A stretch of 64,000 bases of DNA from Ephemerocybe angulata (lineage: Eukaryota; Basidiomycota; Agaricomycetes; Agaricales; Psathyrellaceae). Of this stretch, positions 47,206-57,964 are shown in pieces. Made by a program: the position numbers and the translations under genes. Within the stretch, counting starts at the first letter, position 1; each line of letters starts with the position of its first letter. Below the pieces are notes generated by a model. It saw only the letters and a list, made by a program, of their open reading frames with translations. It did no database searches and was not told the DNA's origin. Where the stretch lies: the NCBI GenBank assembly GCA_013368325.1, contig JAACJK010000009.1:434001-498000 (forward strand). The letters run 5' to 3'.

Positions 47206-49802
47206 ATGCCTCGGCATCCTAAACCCAAGGATTCAGACCTTTCCGCTCTAGCTCATTTACTCTATGCTCTTTCTCTCTATGAGGACTTCTGTCAATTGAA
47301 GGTGCTTCAACACCTTGCGCAGCACCACGGGGCCGATGCGTCTAGCCACGCTTCCAAACAATGTAACGACGAGCTCGGCGACAATCCCATCGTTTTCCAG
47401 ACTTGCAACACATCTACTGTGGAACTCGATGAAGCAGAACGAGTCTTTCGGGTTGTGCTAGCGGACAAGCCGGTGACAGAAGATATCAAGTTTGGTATTA
47501 AGCTGTTGGAAAGGAAGGTTTCGACGGTCAGAGACGACACCAACGCCGGTGATTATAATTACTTGGAGAAAATTCTAGACGCCATGGTGACTGACGACTG
47601 ACATTGCGGCTCAGTTCTCAAAAAGCGAAACGAAAAGCTTAAGCTTAAGGCAGAGAATGCCAGTAAACCCCCGAAACCAAGAGCGAAACCAAAAGACGGA
47701 AAGCCAAGGGAAACCCAATTTCCAACAGCTGTCAGTACGTACTTTCGTTGCATTTTATGCTCACCTTTTGACCGCTTTCAAGCTGAGAAGTCCATCAATA
47801 CTTGCCTTTCCAGCATAATCGAAGAGGCATGCCGTATTCTCGAAATGATACGACAATTAATCAAGGACCCGGAAGAAAAGACAGTCTGGGAAGCGAGACC
47901 GGCCGTGGCGAAAGGGAATTATTCCAGCGACATCACCCACATCTACCTTTCTGACGTGCACAAGAGCCTTGAGGCTGCAATAGAGCTGAAACGTTGGGGC
48001 AACCCGAAGCTACGCAATTTCTTCAAATACGTCTCCGAGAACCCAATTGTATCTGATTGGGACTCGTACCAGGAAATACGGAAGACTCATGAGCAGAACT
48101 TGGAACGGAATAGATCGGTACGCCCTCAAGAAACTCTTACATTAACGATCATTAACGCATAACCCTGAAGGGCAAAGGCCAAGTCGATGAGGTTGAGGAC
48201 GATCTCACGGTTGAGGATCAGCTCATGGATGACAATGAGGAAGGCGATGAGGAGGACGATGAGGATTATGATCCTGAGGGTGATGATTCTGAGGATGATT
48301 CTGAGGATGAGGACGAGGATGAGGATGAGGGGGAATGGGAGGGAGAGGGAGAGGGAGAGGGAGAGGAACAGGGTGATGTTGAGGTTGAGGTTGAGGTTGG
48401 GGGCGAGGGGAAGGGGAAGGGGAAGGGGAAGGGGAAGGGGAAGGGGAAGGGGAAGGGGAAGGGGAAGGGGAAGGGTAAGGGGAAGGGTAAGGGGAAGGGT
48501 AAGCCAATTGGCGAAGTTGGATATGCTAAGATGGCTCGACAGGTGGGACTCGCTTTTTTATGCCCTAAACCACCACTGATGTGGCACTATAGATTGCAGC
48601 TTACTGTATTATGCCCGGCTCATGCAACACTGTGGTACTCACAGACCTTATGAGAGGCTGGATGGAGCTGGAGCGTGTGGAAGCAGAAGACAACGTCGGC
48701 CACACATTCAAATTGACATTCTGGGACTTCATTGATCCTCAGGACGAGAAGAAGGGGAAGGGTCAGAAGGGGACAGAGGACCACGGGACCCAGATGGCGG
48801 TTGCAGAGGACCATGGGACCCAGATGGAGGTTGAAAGAGAGGGGTACAAGGAATGGAAACCTCCTCCACCTTACGACTTCCGGAAAATAGGATCTCGAAT
48901 CGGCTACCAAGCCCTGAAGCATTCAGATCTCCTAATCCTTGCAGGCCCCTCGGTGTTTCTGAGGGATCCCAACGCGAAGCATGGCATTTCCAAAGGTCCT
49001 GCAGGTGCGGGTTACACTATCACATCCCACATTCGTCTCTCCGGAGACTCTGGCTTGATTTATCAGCCTAACTTTACGCAGGTTTTTAGTTTCTTCCGCG
49101 GGATAGTCACCACCATCCTGGTCTACCTGTTTATATTTATTCAGCCAGATTTCTATGATCCAGAGAACGACAGAGTATTCTCCGTCATGCGACCCATGTA
49201 GGTGAAATTCCCTAGGAAATACCAGTCGGCCTCGACTCACAGCGCTTTTCCCGTACAGACACCGTCCTTCTTTATTTTCGGCGACTATAACCAACACAGT
49301 CCCTACTCGTCAAGGATACATCATGTTCGCTTTCTATGGAGCCCTTGTAGTCAAGGTGTTTCACCATGAGGAACACTTCAATATGGAGTTACGGGTGTAC
49401 AACGATCTGAAAGGTTGTCCAGGCATTCTTCCGCTACTCGGAACGGGTGTTTCACCTCATGGACAACACTTTATCGTGCTACCAGACGTCGGCAACCCTC
49501 TTCATAAAATTACCGACGAAGATGCGTAAGTTGAACCCTATATTGCTCTAACATGCTTTTGATGCTGATATATGAGCGCCTGCAGACTCCAAGTCTACGA
49601 GAACGCTCTAAAGTTCATGCACGCCAAGCACTATCATCACCACGACATCCATCATGCAAATATACTTCGAGACCGAAAGGGGAGATTATTTCTAATTGAT
49701 TTTTGTGACGCTGAGCAACCCTGTACCTACGACCAAGCAGCCTGTTTCGATAAGGGCTGGATGGAAAGTCACGGTATTGCAGTGGACTGTAATGATGAAT
49801 GA
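47206..49802 (+). CDS. Protein kinase-like protein with long Lys-Gly repeat
   Basis: Exons join across short introns. The protein opens at MPRHPKPKDSDLSALAHLLY and continues with a basic region (KKRNEKLKLKAENASK) and a helical block (ACRILEMIRQLIKDPEEKTV). A very acidic run (EEGDEEDDEDYDPEGDD) then turns into about sixteen Lys-Gly dipeptides encoded by GGGGAA repeats. Further on lie VVLTDLMRGWMELERVEAED, then the kinase-like part: LVVKVFHHEEHFNMELRVYN and LPLLGTGVS (N-lobe), the catalytic loop YHHHDIHHANILRD with the Asp and Asn of HxDxxxxN, and LFLIDFCDAEQP, where DFG is replaced by DFC. Resemblance is to fungal-specific kinase-like families. A hydrophobic run (IVTTILVYLFIFI) near 49,110 may be a retained intron or a membrane segment. 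Confidence 0.65.
48406..48502. repeat. GGGGAA hexanucleotide tract coding for Lys-Gly repeats
   Basis: About sixteen GGGGAA/GGGTAA units in frame with the surrounding acidic coding sequence. The complementary strand reads as an open Pro-Ser repeat, which is a shadow. Confidence 0.9.
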
Positions 49803-50744
49803 TGTATGCTTCCTTCGTCAATGACATTTACTACCCTGTATGACATTTACCCTTTATGGCATGCATGCTATGTGCGTTCTGAGTTATGATCATGATCATA
49901 CCTTCTTGTGCCAACGAAGCGCCTAAGGGGAATGAGTCGGCGCCTATGCAATGGCGTCACGTGGAGTTTGAGTCTTATCTCGGAAGCTCAGCGCCGAGCC
50001 TCGCTCAACCCTCAGCGCCTTGAAAGTCCAAGCATCCATGGCCAGTGGCCCAGGCATGATCATGCACCAACAATGGCTTTAATTCCTCTATAGCTACTCG
50101 ACTCTCAAAATCCGTATGCGCTCTCATATCTGTTACTAGTACGGGCTGGCTATGTTACAGCTCTTGAGTGCTGCGTAGACCTTGGCAGATAGTACAATAT
50201 TAAGGAATACCAGTGCGGAACAGAAGAGGAGCTGCAAAATGGACAGAACTTTATCGGCAACTTGGCACCTTCGGAGTAGCAGTTCCCAGTCGATCCGACT
50301 TTCTGGCTCCGCGGTAAAGGCTGGAGATCCAATCCCGCGCCGTGGCCTGTGGGACTCAATTTTTGCACCTGTCCTTGACCTATGAGTCCCGTCTCCCCGG
50401 TCCCGCGGATAGGCTCTGAGTCCGCGGGTTGTGCCGCCGCCGGAATGGGTTTATTAGTAATCTTATAAATCAATCTCCGCCCCTTTTTTTCCCCTCTCAC
50501 CCTCACTGCGCCGCGACTCCATTCCCCAACCGCTTCCACCCCCACTCCTTCCCTAACTCCATTCTAATTCTATACCTTATCCCATACCTGTATGAACATA
50601 TTGTCTTTAACCTTAAGCGCCCTTCGCGAACGAAATGAGCGCGACGTGATGCTTACGTGATGCGTTGATCATTTCCCAGACGTATGCAAAAAACGGATGG
50701 GTAGCCGAGACTAACTTGTACTCCTCCATCCCTTTCCACAGGCA
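49803..50744. other. Spacer with GC-rich island
   Basis: No gene recognised. The stretch 50,280-50,440 holds CCGCG-type words (TCCAATCCCGCGCCG, GGTCCCGCGGATAGG) related to islands at 46.1, 52.3, 55.2 and 59.5 kb. Confidence 0.45.
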
Positions 50745-52098
50745 ATGTGGCACAACCCCACCGATGAGATCGCAGCGCCGCCAGGCCTCAAGCTTTGCTT
50801 AAAGTTTGCTGAACACGTGGGAAACCTCATGAAGGAGAAAACGGGTCAGGGACCTCTCGTTCCGTTCTTAAAGGGAGTCCCACTGCCCATTCAAGCCGAA
50901 ATGCAGACTCTTGTCGATGTTGTTCATAGTGCTTGGGCTAACCCAGGTAAGCCGCATTTGTATTTCCCAGCAGGCCATGTCTCAAAAGGTGCCCTGCAGT
51001 AGAATTGGCGTTTTCCTTGGACGAGCTTGCGAGTGCCAGCAAAGAACCCCTAAAAGGGGTCAAGCGCAGCGATCATCTTCTCCAAAAGTTTCCGCCCCCC
51101 GATGACGTCACGGGGCGCCTCCTTGATTCCCCGATGGTGTTCATTGATAATGAGGGTAAAGCCATCGCATGGTACCTCCCGGGGCTGTGGACGACACGTC
51201 GACGGGTGCGTGTCATCTGTCATCCACTCAACTGGGGTGCATTTTGAACGAAACGACCAGCACCAGGTTTTTCATGTTGTTGAGGATGCCTCCCACCTTC
51301 CCAACAGTATCATCAACATGAAGGGTGCCGAAAACTGGCGGACACAAGCTTCCGGTTTTGCAAACCCCGATACCTGCAAGATCAAGCCGGGCTGCGTGAA
51401 CATTGTCTCAAGTTGGTACAACCAGGGGCAAGGGGTGCGTATTCATGGCTGTGAGCTCACTCCTCGATTCTAACTGGCTTTAGCCACCTTTGCAAGTTCC
51501 TGCTCCATCTGCATCCCTGAATCCAAAGAACGGAACCGGCGGTTTGGGCCTATTGCGTGGCCTGGAGGAGCTGAATGCACTCACCGGGGCATTACTCTAT
51601 TTGGTGAACCCGCTGCTCTTCAATATGCAGATGCAAGTGCTGCTGGAATTGTCCACCGGCCGCGCGGAAACGGCCGACGACGACCTGACGCAAGCGGTCA
51701 TGGAGAGTTGGTCCTCGCCCTTTACAGGCTTTGCTTTGATTTGCAACAGGGAAACACCGTATCACCGTGACTCGAAGGGTGGGCAATTACTCCAAGATAT
51801 TTTATCAGTATTTGGAGCGTTTGAGGACGGCCGCCTATCGGTTCCTCTACTTGGAGGACGATTTTCATACAGTCCCGGAACAGCCTTTGTGTTACCAGGG
51901 GCCTTGCTTGAGCATGGGGCATCGAAGGTGGATGGGGACCGGGTGTGCATCGCTTCCTTCATGAGGCCATCTGTAGGCCGTGGCGCATATCTGGCATACG
52001 ATGAGATAGATCCACCACACGCAGGGTACCTTAACAAAATCTTCGGATTACCTATCGATGATAGTTATGAGGCCCGGTGTATGGGGTGGGAGACGTGA
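50745..52098 (+). CDS. TET/JBP-like 2-oxoglutarate/Fe(II) dioxygenase
   Basis: Four exons (50745-50946, 51003-51205, 51261-51434, 51484-52098) encode 397 residues. The C-terminal double-stranded beta-helix shows the expected elements: FALICNRETPYHRDSKGG with the HxD iron ligands (His about 287, Asp about 289), GGRFSYSPGTAFVLPGALLE followed by HG (distal His about 337), and DRVCIASFMR with Arg for 2-oxoglutarate. Agaricomycetes have many such genes, described in the literature as TET/JBP-like DNA-base dioxygenases often linked to KDZ transposons. I see no KDZ transposase here. Upstream exons carry KKGVPLPIQ-like helices and VVEDASHLPNSIINMKG. Oxidation of 5-methylcytosine is expected from the family and not shown by the sequence alone. 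Confidence 0.75.
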
Positions 52099-52644
52099 CC
52101 CACACAGACCTTTCTATGAACTCTTGGTTGAGAGACATGCTCCTAGATTACGTTGATAAATGGCAGGGCCAAGTCAAAAGCTCCATGCTTCGGTAGCGTA
52201 CCCACTCATTCTGGGCGCGGTTTGATACTCAGAGAACAACAGACCGCGCGGGGCAGGCGGCGGATTCCATCTCCCGCAAGACGCGGAGCGGACAAGCGCA
52301 TCCCTCCACCCCGCGCTGATAAAGCTGCCTGCGCTCTGCTGTTCCGCGCCGCTCTGCTATTCCGCGCCGCTCTCCTCCTCCGCCCCGCTCTGCTATTCCG
52401 CCCCGCTCTGCTAACCCGCGATGTGCCGTGGCTCCTGAACGGGACTTTTCATCCGCTCCGCGGCACCAGATCCCCACTCCGCGCGAGGCGTGGCACCGGG
52501 ATTGATCCATGTCCCGACGTCTGCCAACCTTATCAGTTATGGCACATGATGATGATGTTGAACCACCACGCGCGTCACGTCTGAAGCTTGAACATGAACC
52601 ATAACTTCTGCCCCTCCTCGAACCCAAATAAATCTGAAGCCTTA
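52099..52644. other. Spacer with GC-rich repeat island
   Basis: 52,240-52,520 is a GC-rich island with internal short repeats of CTCTGCTATTCCGC(G/C)CCG (four imperfect units at about 52,330-52,415) and the word CCGCTCCGCGG. No gene recognised. Confidence 0.55.
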
Positions 52645-53550
52645 ATGGACTCTGTTGCAGTTCCAGCTGAAGTCGTGCAATGGGTGAATAGGAACTTCCC
52701 CAAACCTCGTGTTGACCATGTACGGTGACAGACTTACAAGGATGACAGGAAATGCGCTGTACTAATTGCCTCGTTTTCGGTAGGACTGGCTTCAAGGCTG
52801 CTACGAATGGGCGATTGGGCTGGACGGAGTGCGACCCAACTCTCAGGAATTATTCGACACCATACGAACACAGCTCCTCAAATCGAGCCTTTCCCAGTCC
52901 CTGGATCCAACAGATGGTCTGCCCCAAGATATCGGGGATTTCAATACCCAAGTAACGTTGTGTGGGGTCCCAACTCTGGTAGAAATTATCTCTCTTTCGG
53001 AAGTCGGGTCAAGTGCTTTCCAGCTGGATCAGGTCCGCAAGGGCAGGGAAGAACGACTACGAGCGGGAGGCTTTGACGAGTACGATGAAGGCGACGAGGA
53101 GGCTGATTTGGAGGTGGAAGGGGAGGGACCGCTTCCCAAGTACCCCAGGTCGATGCTGTCCTTTGTGCTCTCAGATGGGACCACCCAATTCCAAGCGATG
53201 GAGTATAAACCTTTGCCTCAACTTAGTCTGGTCCAAACACCTCTTGGGTTCAAGCTGCAGCTAAAAGCGGTCAGATTTATTTGTGGAGTCGCTTATCTTG
53301 AGCCCGACAATGTGATACTCCTTGGAGGGGATTCAGATCTCAACCAGCGCAAGGACTACCACTTCCGTCAAAATCTGCGAAAACGCATGGGGTACGCAGA
53401 ACGATCCATTGTCCCGCTATCGGGTAACTAACACACCGTACCCGTAGGTTTCCTAATGAACCCATGCCAGAATTTGAGGATGGAGAGGGGAAGAACAATG
53501 AGCATGGCGGTGCTGGAGCTCCCGGTCCACCAGCCCCCCACCACGAGTGA
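52645..53550 (+). CDS. RMI1: RMI1-like OB-fold protein (RecQ-mediated genome instability)
   Basis: Exons at 52645-52719, 52784-53391 and 53448-53550 give 261 residues. The N-terminal helical part has VVQWVNRNFPKPRVDHDWLQ and CYEWAIGLDGVRPNSQELFD. The OB-fold follows with LCGVPTLVEIISLSEVG, SMLSFVLSDGTTQFQAMEYK, PLPQLSLVQTPLGFKLQLK, and AYLEPDNVILLGGDSDLN, close to the RMI1 pattern (mEY.P...l..p.G.K......r.g.llL.pe.v.lLGG). RMI1 is a structural subunit of the Sgs1/BLM-Top3-Rmi1 complex that dissolves double Holliday junctions. An acidic loop interrupts the OB-fold. It is short compared with animal RMI1, as in yeasts. A 38-bp tandem repeat follows the stop by about 240 bp. Confidence 0.82.
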
Positions 53551-53786
53551 AAACGCGCCATATTCCGAGTTTCAAGGATATTCTGGAGGGTACTAGTTCG
53601 AACTTCCCAAAATCGCGAAGGGTTCTATTATAGCGCGTAAATAACATGATCGCTTTGGAAAATGGAGGGACACATTTTAGAACCCTGGCTTGTAAGGGTG
53701 TCTTCTCTGGTTCTCGCAGGGAGCCTCCAAAGTCGAGAATGGTTTCATTACCGCGTTAATAACATGACAGCTTTCGAACATCGACA
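53551..53786. other. 3' flank of RMI1 with diverged repeat units
   Basis: Contains two diverged relatives of the following tandem repeat (CGCG(T)TAATAACATGAnnGCTTT near 53,635 and 53,755). Confidence 0.45.
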
Positions 53787-54012
53787 AGTCTTTTCTTCCA
53801 GCGTTGTTAAAATGACAACCGGAATGTCTTCTATTCCAAGGTTGCTGAAATGACATTCGCAAAGTCTTCTATTCAGCGTTGCTGAAATGACATTCGCAAA
53901 GTCTACTATTCCAGCGTTCCTGAAATGACATTCGGGAAGTCTTCTATTCCAGCGTTGCTGAGATGACATTCGGGAAGTCTTCTATTCCAGCGTTTCTAAT
54001 CATATGACAGCT
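53787..54012. repeat. 38-bp tandem repeat
   Basis: Six units of about 38 bp with consensus AGTCTTCTATTCCAGCGTTG then CTGAAATGACATTCGNNA. The first and last units are the most diverged. No long frame crosses it. Confidence 0.9.
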
Positions 54013-54134
54013 TTGTAATCACATTCCATCCAATATATCTTGCCATGGACTTGACCTGACTGCTCCTCCCAAGCTCCTCCCGCCTCCATACCCCCTTGAC
54101 CTTCAAATACGTGGATACGACCGACTTCCTGACA

Positions 54135-54993
54135 ATGGCCCGCCCCAAAAAGAACGAGATCCCGAAGGATTCGAGTAAGTCATTCCCATTATGGCTGTGC
54201 TTCGACTAACGAGCCCGTGGGTTCGAAGCGGGCTTCACCCTCCTTTGGCCTTGGAACACCGCACCCGCCATGAAGCGGTTCCAGGTGGGTTTTCCACTGT
54301 GCTAGGTAGTCGTCGCTGGTTATTGACCAGTCCCCCTGCTCCAGAGAAAGCTCGAGGAAATGGCCGGAGAGCTCAATCCCAATTACCCAGCTAGGCACGA
54401 AGCCAACAGAGATGTGTTGGAAGGAATTTGGGAGCGTGTGAGCGCAGAGCCCCTTGTTTCCGAGAGCACTCACTAACATATATATCAAGCTCGAAGCTTC
54501 AAAAGTTCACAACCCAGGAAACGAGGACCAGGTACGGTATCTCAAGTCCTGGATTCGACGAACCCATGTTGCCAATCAGCAGAGGAACACCAGGAGAGCA
54601 CGTCGCCAGGCTGTGGGAGCTGGGCCTGGTGGTGGGGGAGGTCCTAGCACTGGCGGGAGCGGTGGGGGTAGTGTTGGAGCAACGGCCGTCCCAGCTTCTA
54701 GCGCTCCCTCCGCGAACGCAGCCGCATCAGGGGTTCTTTCAGATAACGCCGTCCAATTCCTCCAGGAGCTGTTCACTGGCTACGACGAGCGCACCCTCCG
54801 TGCTTGGACTGCGGCGTTTCTTCAGGAAGGCTTCAAAACACATGGAGACCTGGAGTCCTTGATCAACGGCTCCAGCTCACTCCAGAGAGGCACGGTTCGC
54901 GCGATGTGGCAGCGGGATGAAGGCAACCTCAGTTTATTTCAAGCCAGGAGGGTCCTCCAGAAGCTTGGGGGAGGAACGGACCTGATTGGCTGA
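54135..54993 (+). CDS. Hypothetical protein, glycine-rich linker
   Basis: A basic first exon (MARPKKNEIPKDS) joins in frame through short introns to GFTLLWPWNTAPAMKRFQ, KLEEMAGELNPNYPARHEAN, RDVLEGIWERLEASKVHNPG and VRYLKSWIRRTHVANQQRNT. A glycine/serine linker (GGGGGPSTGGSGGGSVG) follows, then a helical C-terminal region (AVQFLQELFTGYDERTLRAW, RAMWQRDEGNLSLFQARRVL) ending GGTDLIG. I do not recognise the family. The layout, two helical parts joined by a flexible linker, suggests a protein-protein or DNA-binding role, but there is no direct evidence. Confidence 0.5.
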
Positions 54994-55714
54994 GAGGGTT
55001 GAAGTTCGCAGGCGAGGAGGGTTTTTTCACAAAGGCAATGATAATAAATGTACCATTAGTCCCCATATTATAAGTCGTCTCCCATCGTAAGACAGATAAG
55101 CGCCAATCCTCCGCCCGACGTCCCTGCTTCGCGACTCCATGTCCACTCCGCGCGCAGCGCTGTCTGGTCCCGCTCCGTAATCTCGGTGACTCACGGTTCG
55201 CGCGGAGACACATATGTCCGACGTGGATGAGGTCAATGGACGGAACGGGGTGCGAGGAGAGAAAGATCGGAGGGCCCGGACCAGGACTCCCTGTCCGCGG
55301 GACCGGGCAAGGAGACGGGACTAGGACGATGTCTCTGTCTCCACGGGACCGGGCAGCTCCATCCCTTACCGCGGAGCGGGATTGGACAGCGCAGAACCTT
55401 GCACCCGATTCTGCACAACGGATGGGAAAGACTCGCATTCCCAAGCCCGCCAATTCGGAGTAGAGTTGGGAGCGAACACGGGACGGGGATCCATGTATTA
55501 TCGGGAAGTTCCGCCGGAATATTGCCCCGCCAGAACCATTCCCCTGTTCGTTACTGGACACTGAACATTGTTTTCCGACATTCCGCCTACACGTTGTAGA
55601 ACACTGTCCCTTTCTGGATGGTCGTACGAACGTTTCGCTTTGCTCTTGCCTCAATCAGTTGTTTCAGGACATAATCATATTTGACTTTCTATCTGGTACA
55701 ATACAGGCCCCTGG
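54994..55714. other. Spacer with GC-rich repeat island
   Basis: The stretch 55,120-55,420 is GC-rich with repeated words CGGGACCGGGCA(A/G) (55,299 and 55,339) and CCGCGGAGCGGGATTGGA at 55,370. The latter is the reverse complement of a word in the 365-bp repeat. No gene recognised. Confidence 0.5.
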
Positions 55715-56379
55715 CTAGCCTCGGGCCAGGTCGTCCCATTTATCATCTAGCATCCCGTAACGGGCATGCTTCGGGTCGCGCTTGTAAATCAAACCCGCCA
55801 TTTCGTGGGCAGTGCCTTCCATTGCACCAGCCAAAGTTTGCAGAGACCTCGCCAGACGGTCCCTGTCGCCATCCCTCATCCCCTCTGTTGCCAGCAATAT
55901 TCCCCCCGCCTTTTCCCAGAGCCTGAAAAGGCCCTCGCCATCAAGAAATGCAGATTTCATCCACCAATCTTCGATATCGGGGTGGCTACGTTTCTGCTCA
56001 ATGTGGTTGCACATGTGGCCGTTGATCAGTGCAAGCCAAATCGCCCGCTCAGACTGCAAGTGGCGCGAAGGTTGAAGGAGGATATTTCTGAGATATTCGG
56101 GGACGAGTGCCGTAGTAGTATCTTCGCAAAGTACCCGATGTCCTTCCATAGTAAGAGTCTGCAGCTGAGGAGCTGTCTCTTCAATGATCGCACAAAACCA
56201 GCCAAGAAGGTACGCACCAATTCGTGCGAAAAGACCCGAACATACCAACGCCAATTCTCGTCATTTTCTAGTTCGTTCCGTTTGGAGTAGATATGAGCGA
56301 TGAAGGCCTCGAGGCGTGTGCATAGAAAGGGTATGAAAGATTTCCATTCCACAGGGACTGTTGGGTACATCGTGGGCAT
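55715..56379 (-). CDS. Unknown family W, member 1
   Basis: Two exons join at a 53-nt intron with a GTGCGTACC donor. The start is MPTMYPTVPVEWKSFIPFLC, then TRLEAFIAHIYSKRNELEND, NWRWYVRVFSHEL|LQTLTM, QSERAIWLALINGHMCNHIE, EDWWMKSAFLDGEGLFRLWE and a C-terminal coiled-coil-like helix RLARSLQTLAGAMEGTAHEM. The same order of features occurs in the genes at 56640-57464 and 63553-64000: a short helix followed by NW, a WW pair in the middle, and a heptad-rich helix at the end. I do not recognise the family. No signal peptide or membrane segment is seen. Confidence 0.5.
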
Positions 56380-56639
56380 AGAGAGAGTTTTACCGCGGGA
56401 AAAAACGGCAAGCCTGATGACGAATTGCTGCAGAATTGCACCACAGTGGCAGCGGGTAGGCACATCGCACTCTGCCTAGCGGCATGGCCTGAAACTTTGC
56501 AAGAAAGCTCCAGTGGGATTTTATTTGGATATTTAGCCATCGGTTAAGCAGTTTACACGGGACGATTGCGGGTGTTTGATAGAAATGGCAGTGAATCGTA
56601 ATCTACAGCGTCGCAACTCGCCTCATATTGGTATGTTCA

Positions 56640-57464
56640 TCACAAGAGAACCATAGCCTCGTCCTCCATGTACTCCTCTGTCGCCCCTTGCCCAGCCAAC
56701 AAATCTGCACGCAAGGATGTCAATGCCTCGAGCTTATCATCGAGCACTGCAAGGTGGGTTTTGCTGTCTCGCAATTCTTGGTCCATGAGGTCTATCGTCT
56801 CCTTGGCGAGTTTCCGGGCCAAGCGAAGCTCTTCATCCGTCATCGCTGTCGTGTTGAATCTTGTGCCCATTTCGTCAGCCGTTGAGGAAATCATCGGATG
56901 GTCAAAGACCTTTTCCTGCCTGAAGAATATGCCTAGCAGGACTGCAGCAGTGGTCAATGGGGTATCCACATTTGTCTGGCGCCACCACGCATTGAGGTAT
57001 TGTTGAATTGAGGCCTCCTCATCTGGATATGGAGTGGTAAGAAGATTGCCAAGACGAGTGTAGTTGCTCAATCCGTTCTCCATCATTACGCGGGAGGCCT
57101 CCCGGACTGTGGATGGAAGTTTAAGAGGCTGGGAGTCAGGCGGCTGAGTCAAGGACATGCTGCCGATGAGACAGGCGACGCTATCCTGGCGCGGTTGAAT
57201 ATGTGTCCTTAAGGTAAAGGAATGGCAATAGCTTACGATTTCGGCTTTGATGTGCCTCTCCCAATTTACGTCGACCGTGTCTTCTTGAACCAGGTCTCTA
57301 TCTAGAGCATACCGAATAGCAGTCCGTATGCGACTGGAGGAATAGTAGAGGAGCGCCTGCCGACGGTTTGTCGGGAGGTTGGACAAGTGCTCGAGGATCG
57401 CAGAGCAATCTTGCCCGCTTTCCTGCAAAGGATTTTGTTGGAAGAGGGGAGGGCTCTCATCCAT
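56640..57464 (-). CDS. Unknown family W, member 2
   Basis: A long open stretch with one probable in-frame 51-nt intron (57183-57233) between KAEI and DSVACLIG. The order is MDESPPLFQQNPLQESGQDC, SRIRTAIRYALDRDLVQEDT, VNWERHIKAE, ASRVMMENGLSNYTRLGNLL, QQYLNAWWRQTNVDTPLTTA, VLLGIFFRQEKVFDHP, then a long heptad-rich helix starting MTDEELRLARKLAKETIDLM. It is a diverged paralogue of 55715-56379 and 63553-64000 by the spacing of NW, WW and the final coiled coil. Function unknown. The LTR element at 57701 sits about 240 bp upstream of its start and may affect its promoter. Confidence 0.55.
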   Translation of the reverse strand: MDESPPLFQQNPLQESGQDCSAILEHLSNLPTNRRQALLYYSSSRIRTAIRYALDRDLVQEDTVDVNWERHIKAEIVSYCHSFTLRTHIQPRQDSVACLIGSMSLTQPPDSQPLKLPSTVREASRVMMENGLSNYTRLGNLLTTPYPDEEASIQQYLNAWWRQTNVDTPLTTAAVLLGIFFRQEKVFDHPMISSTADEMGTRFNTTAMTDEELRLARKLAKETIDLMDQELRDSKTHLAVLDDKLEALTSLRADLLAGQGATEEYMEDEAMVLL

Positions 57465-57695
57465 GTTGAGTTTGTGTAGGCTTCTTGTCGACGGGGAGCG
57501 ATTGCGTTGTATCGTTGTAAAAGCCTAAGCAACTTCGAGGTGTTGGATTGTTGCGGTTTGTAAGCGCAAGGAATCAAAAGTGTGACTTTATATCAATGAA
57601 CACGTGAGCCAAGTCGCGTACGTCTGGGATAGGTCTCACGATGCGGAGGTACGACATTATTAGCAGAGGGAATCAGGTTCCAGCCAGATATATTG

Positions 57696-57700
57696 GTTCT
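57696..57700. repeat. Target-site duplication GTTCT (left)
   Basis: Identical to the five bases at 59342-59346 that follow the other LTR. Confidence 0.85.
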
Positions 57701-57911
57701 TGTCAAAGAAGGTGAAAGAAGGGAGGTAGGGAAGCACAAAAGTGGGAGGATAGAGGGGCACACACACAAACACAGAGGAGGCCACAACAGAAGTACGTGG
57801 TACAACGGCAAGGTGTATTGATGGGGGAACAGCACAGATCTAGCCTAACCCTAACCCTACGTACATACCAAGCATGCCAAGCCACACCAGCTGGCACACC
57901 AAAATCCAACA
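57701..57911. repeat. Long terminal repeat (left)
   Basis: 211 bp, TG..CA ends. It contains CCTAACCCTAACCCTA, a two-unit telomere-like word. Confidence 0.9.
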
Positions 57912-57964
57912 CCACCTCCTGGCTGGCATGCCGGGAGATCTGAACACCAAAGACGCACCAAACA

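Noticed and set aside
48223..48507. Pro-Ser repeat protein on the minus strand
   Set aside because: It is the complement of the GGGGAA tract coding for Lys-Gly in the plus-strand gene.
36001..53000. KDZ transposon carrying the TET/JBP-like gene
   Set aside because: No transposase motif or terminal inverted repeats were found around the gene in this window.
57840..57862. Chromosome end or interstitial telomere
   Set aside because: The CCCTAA words are only about two units long and are part of both LTR copies.
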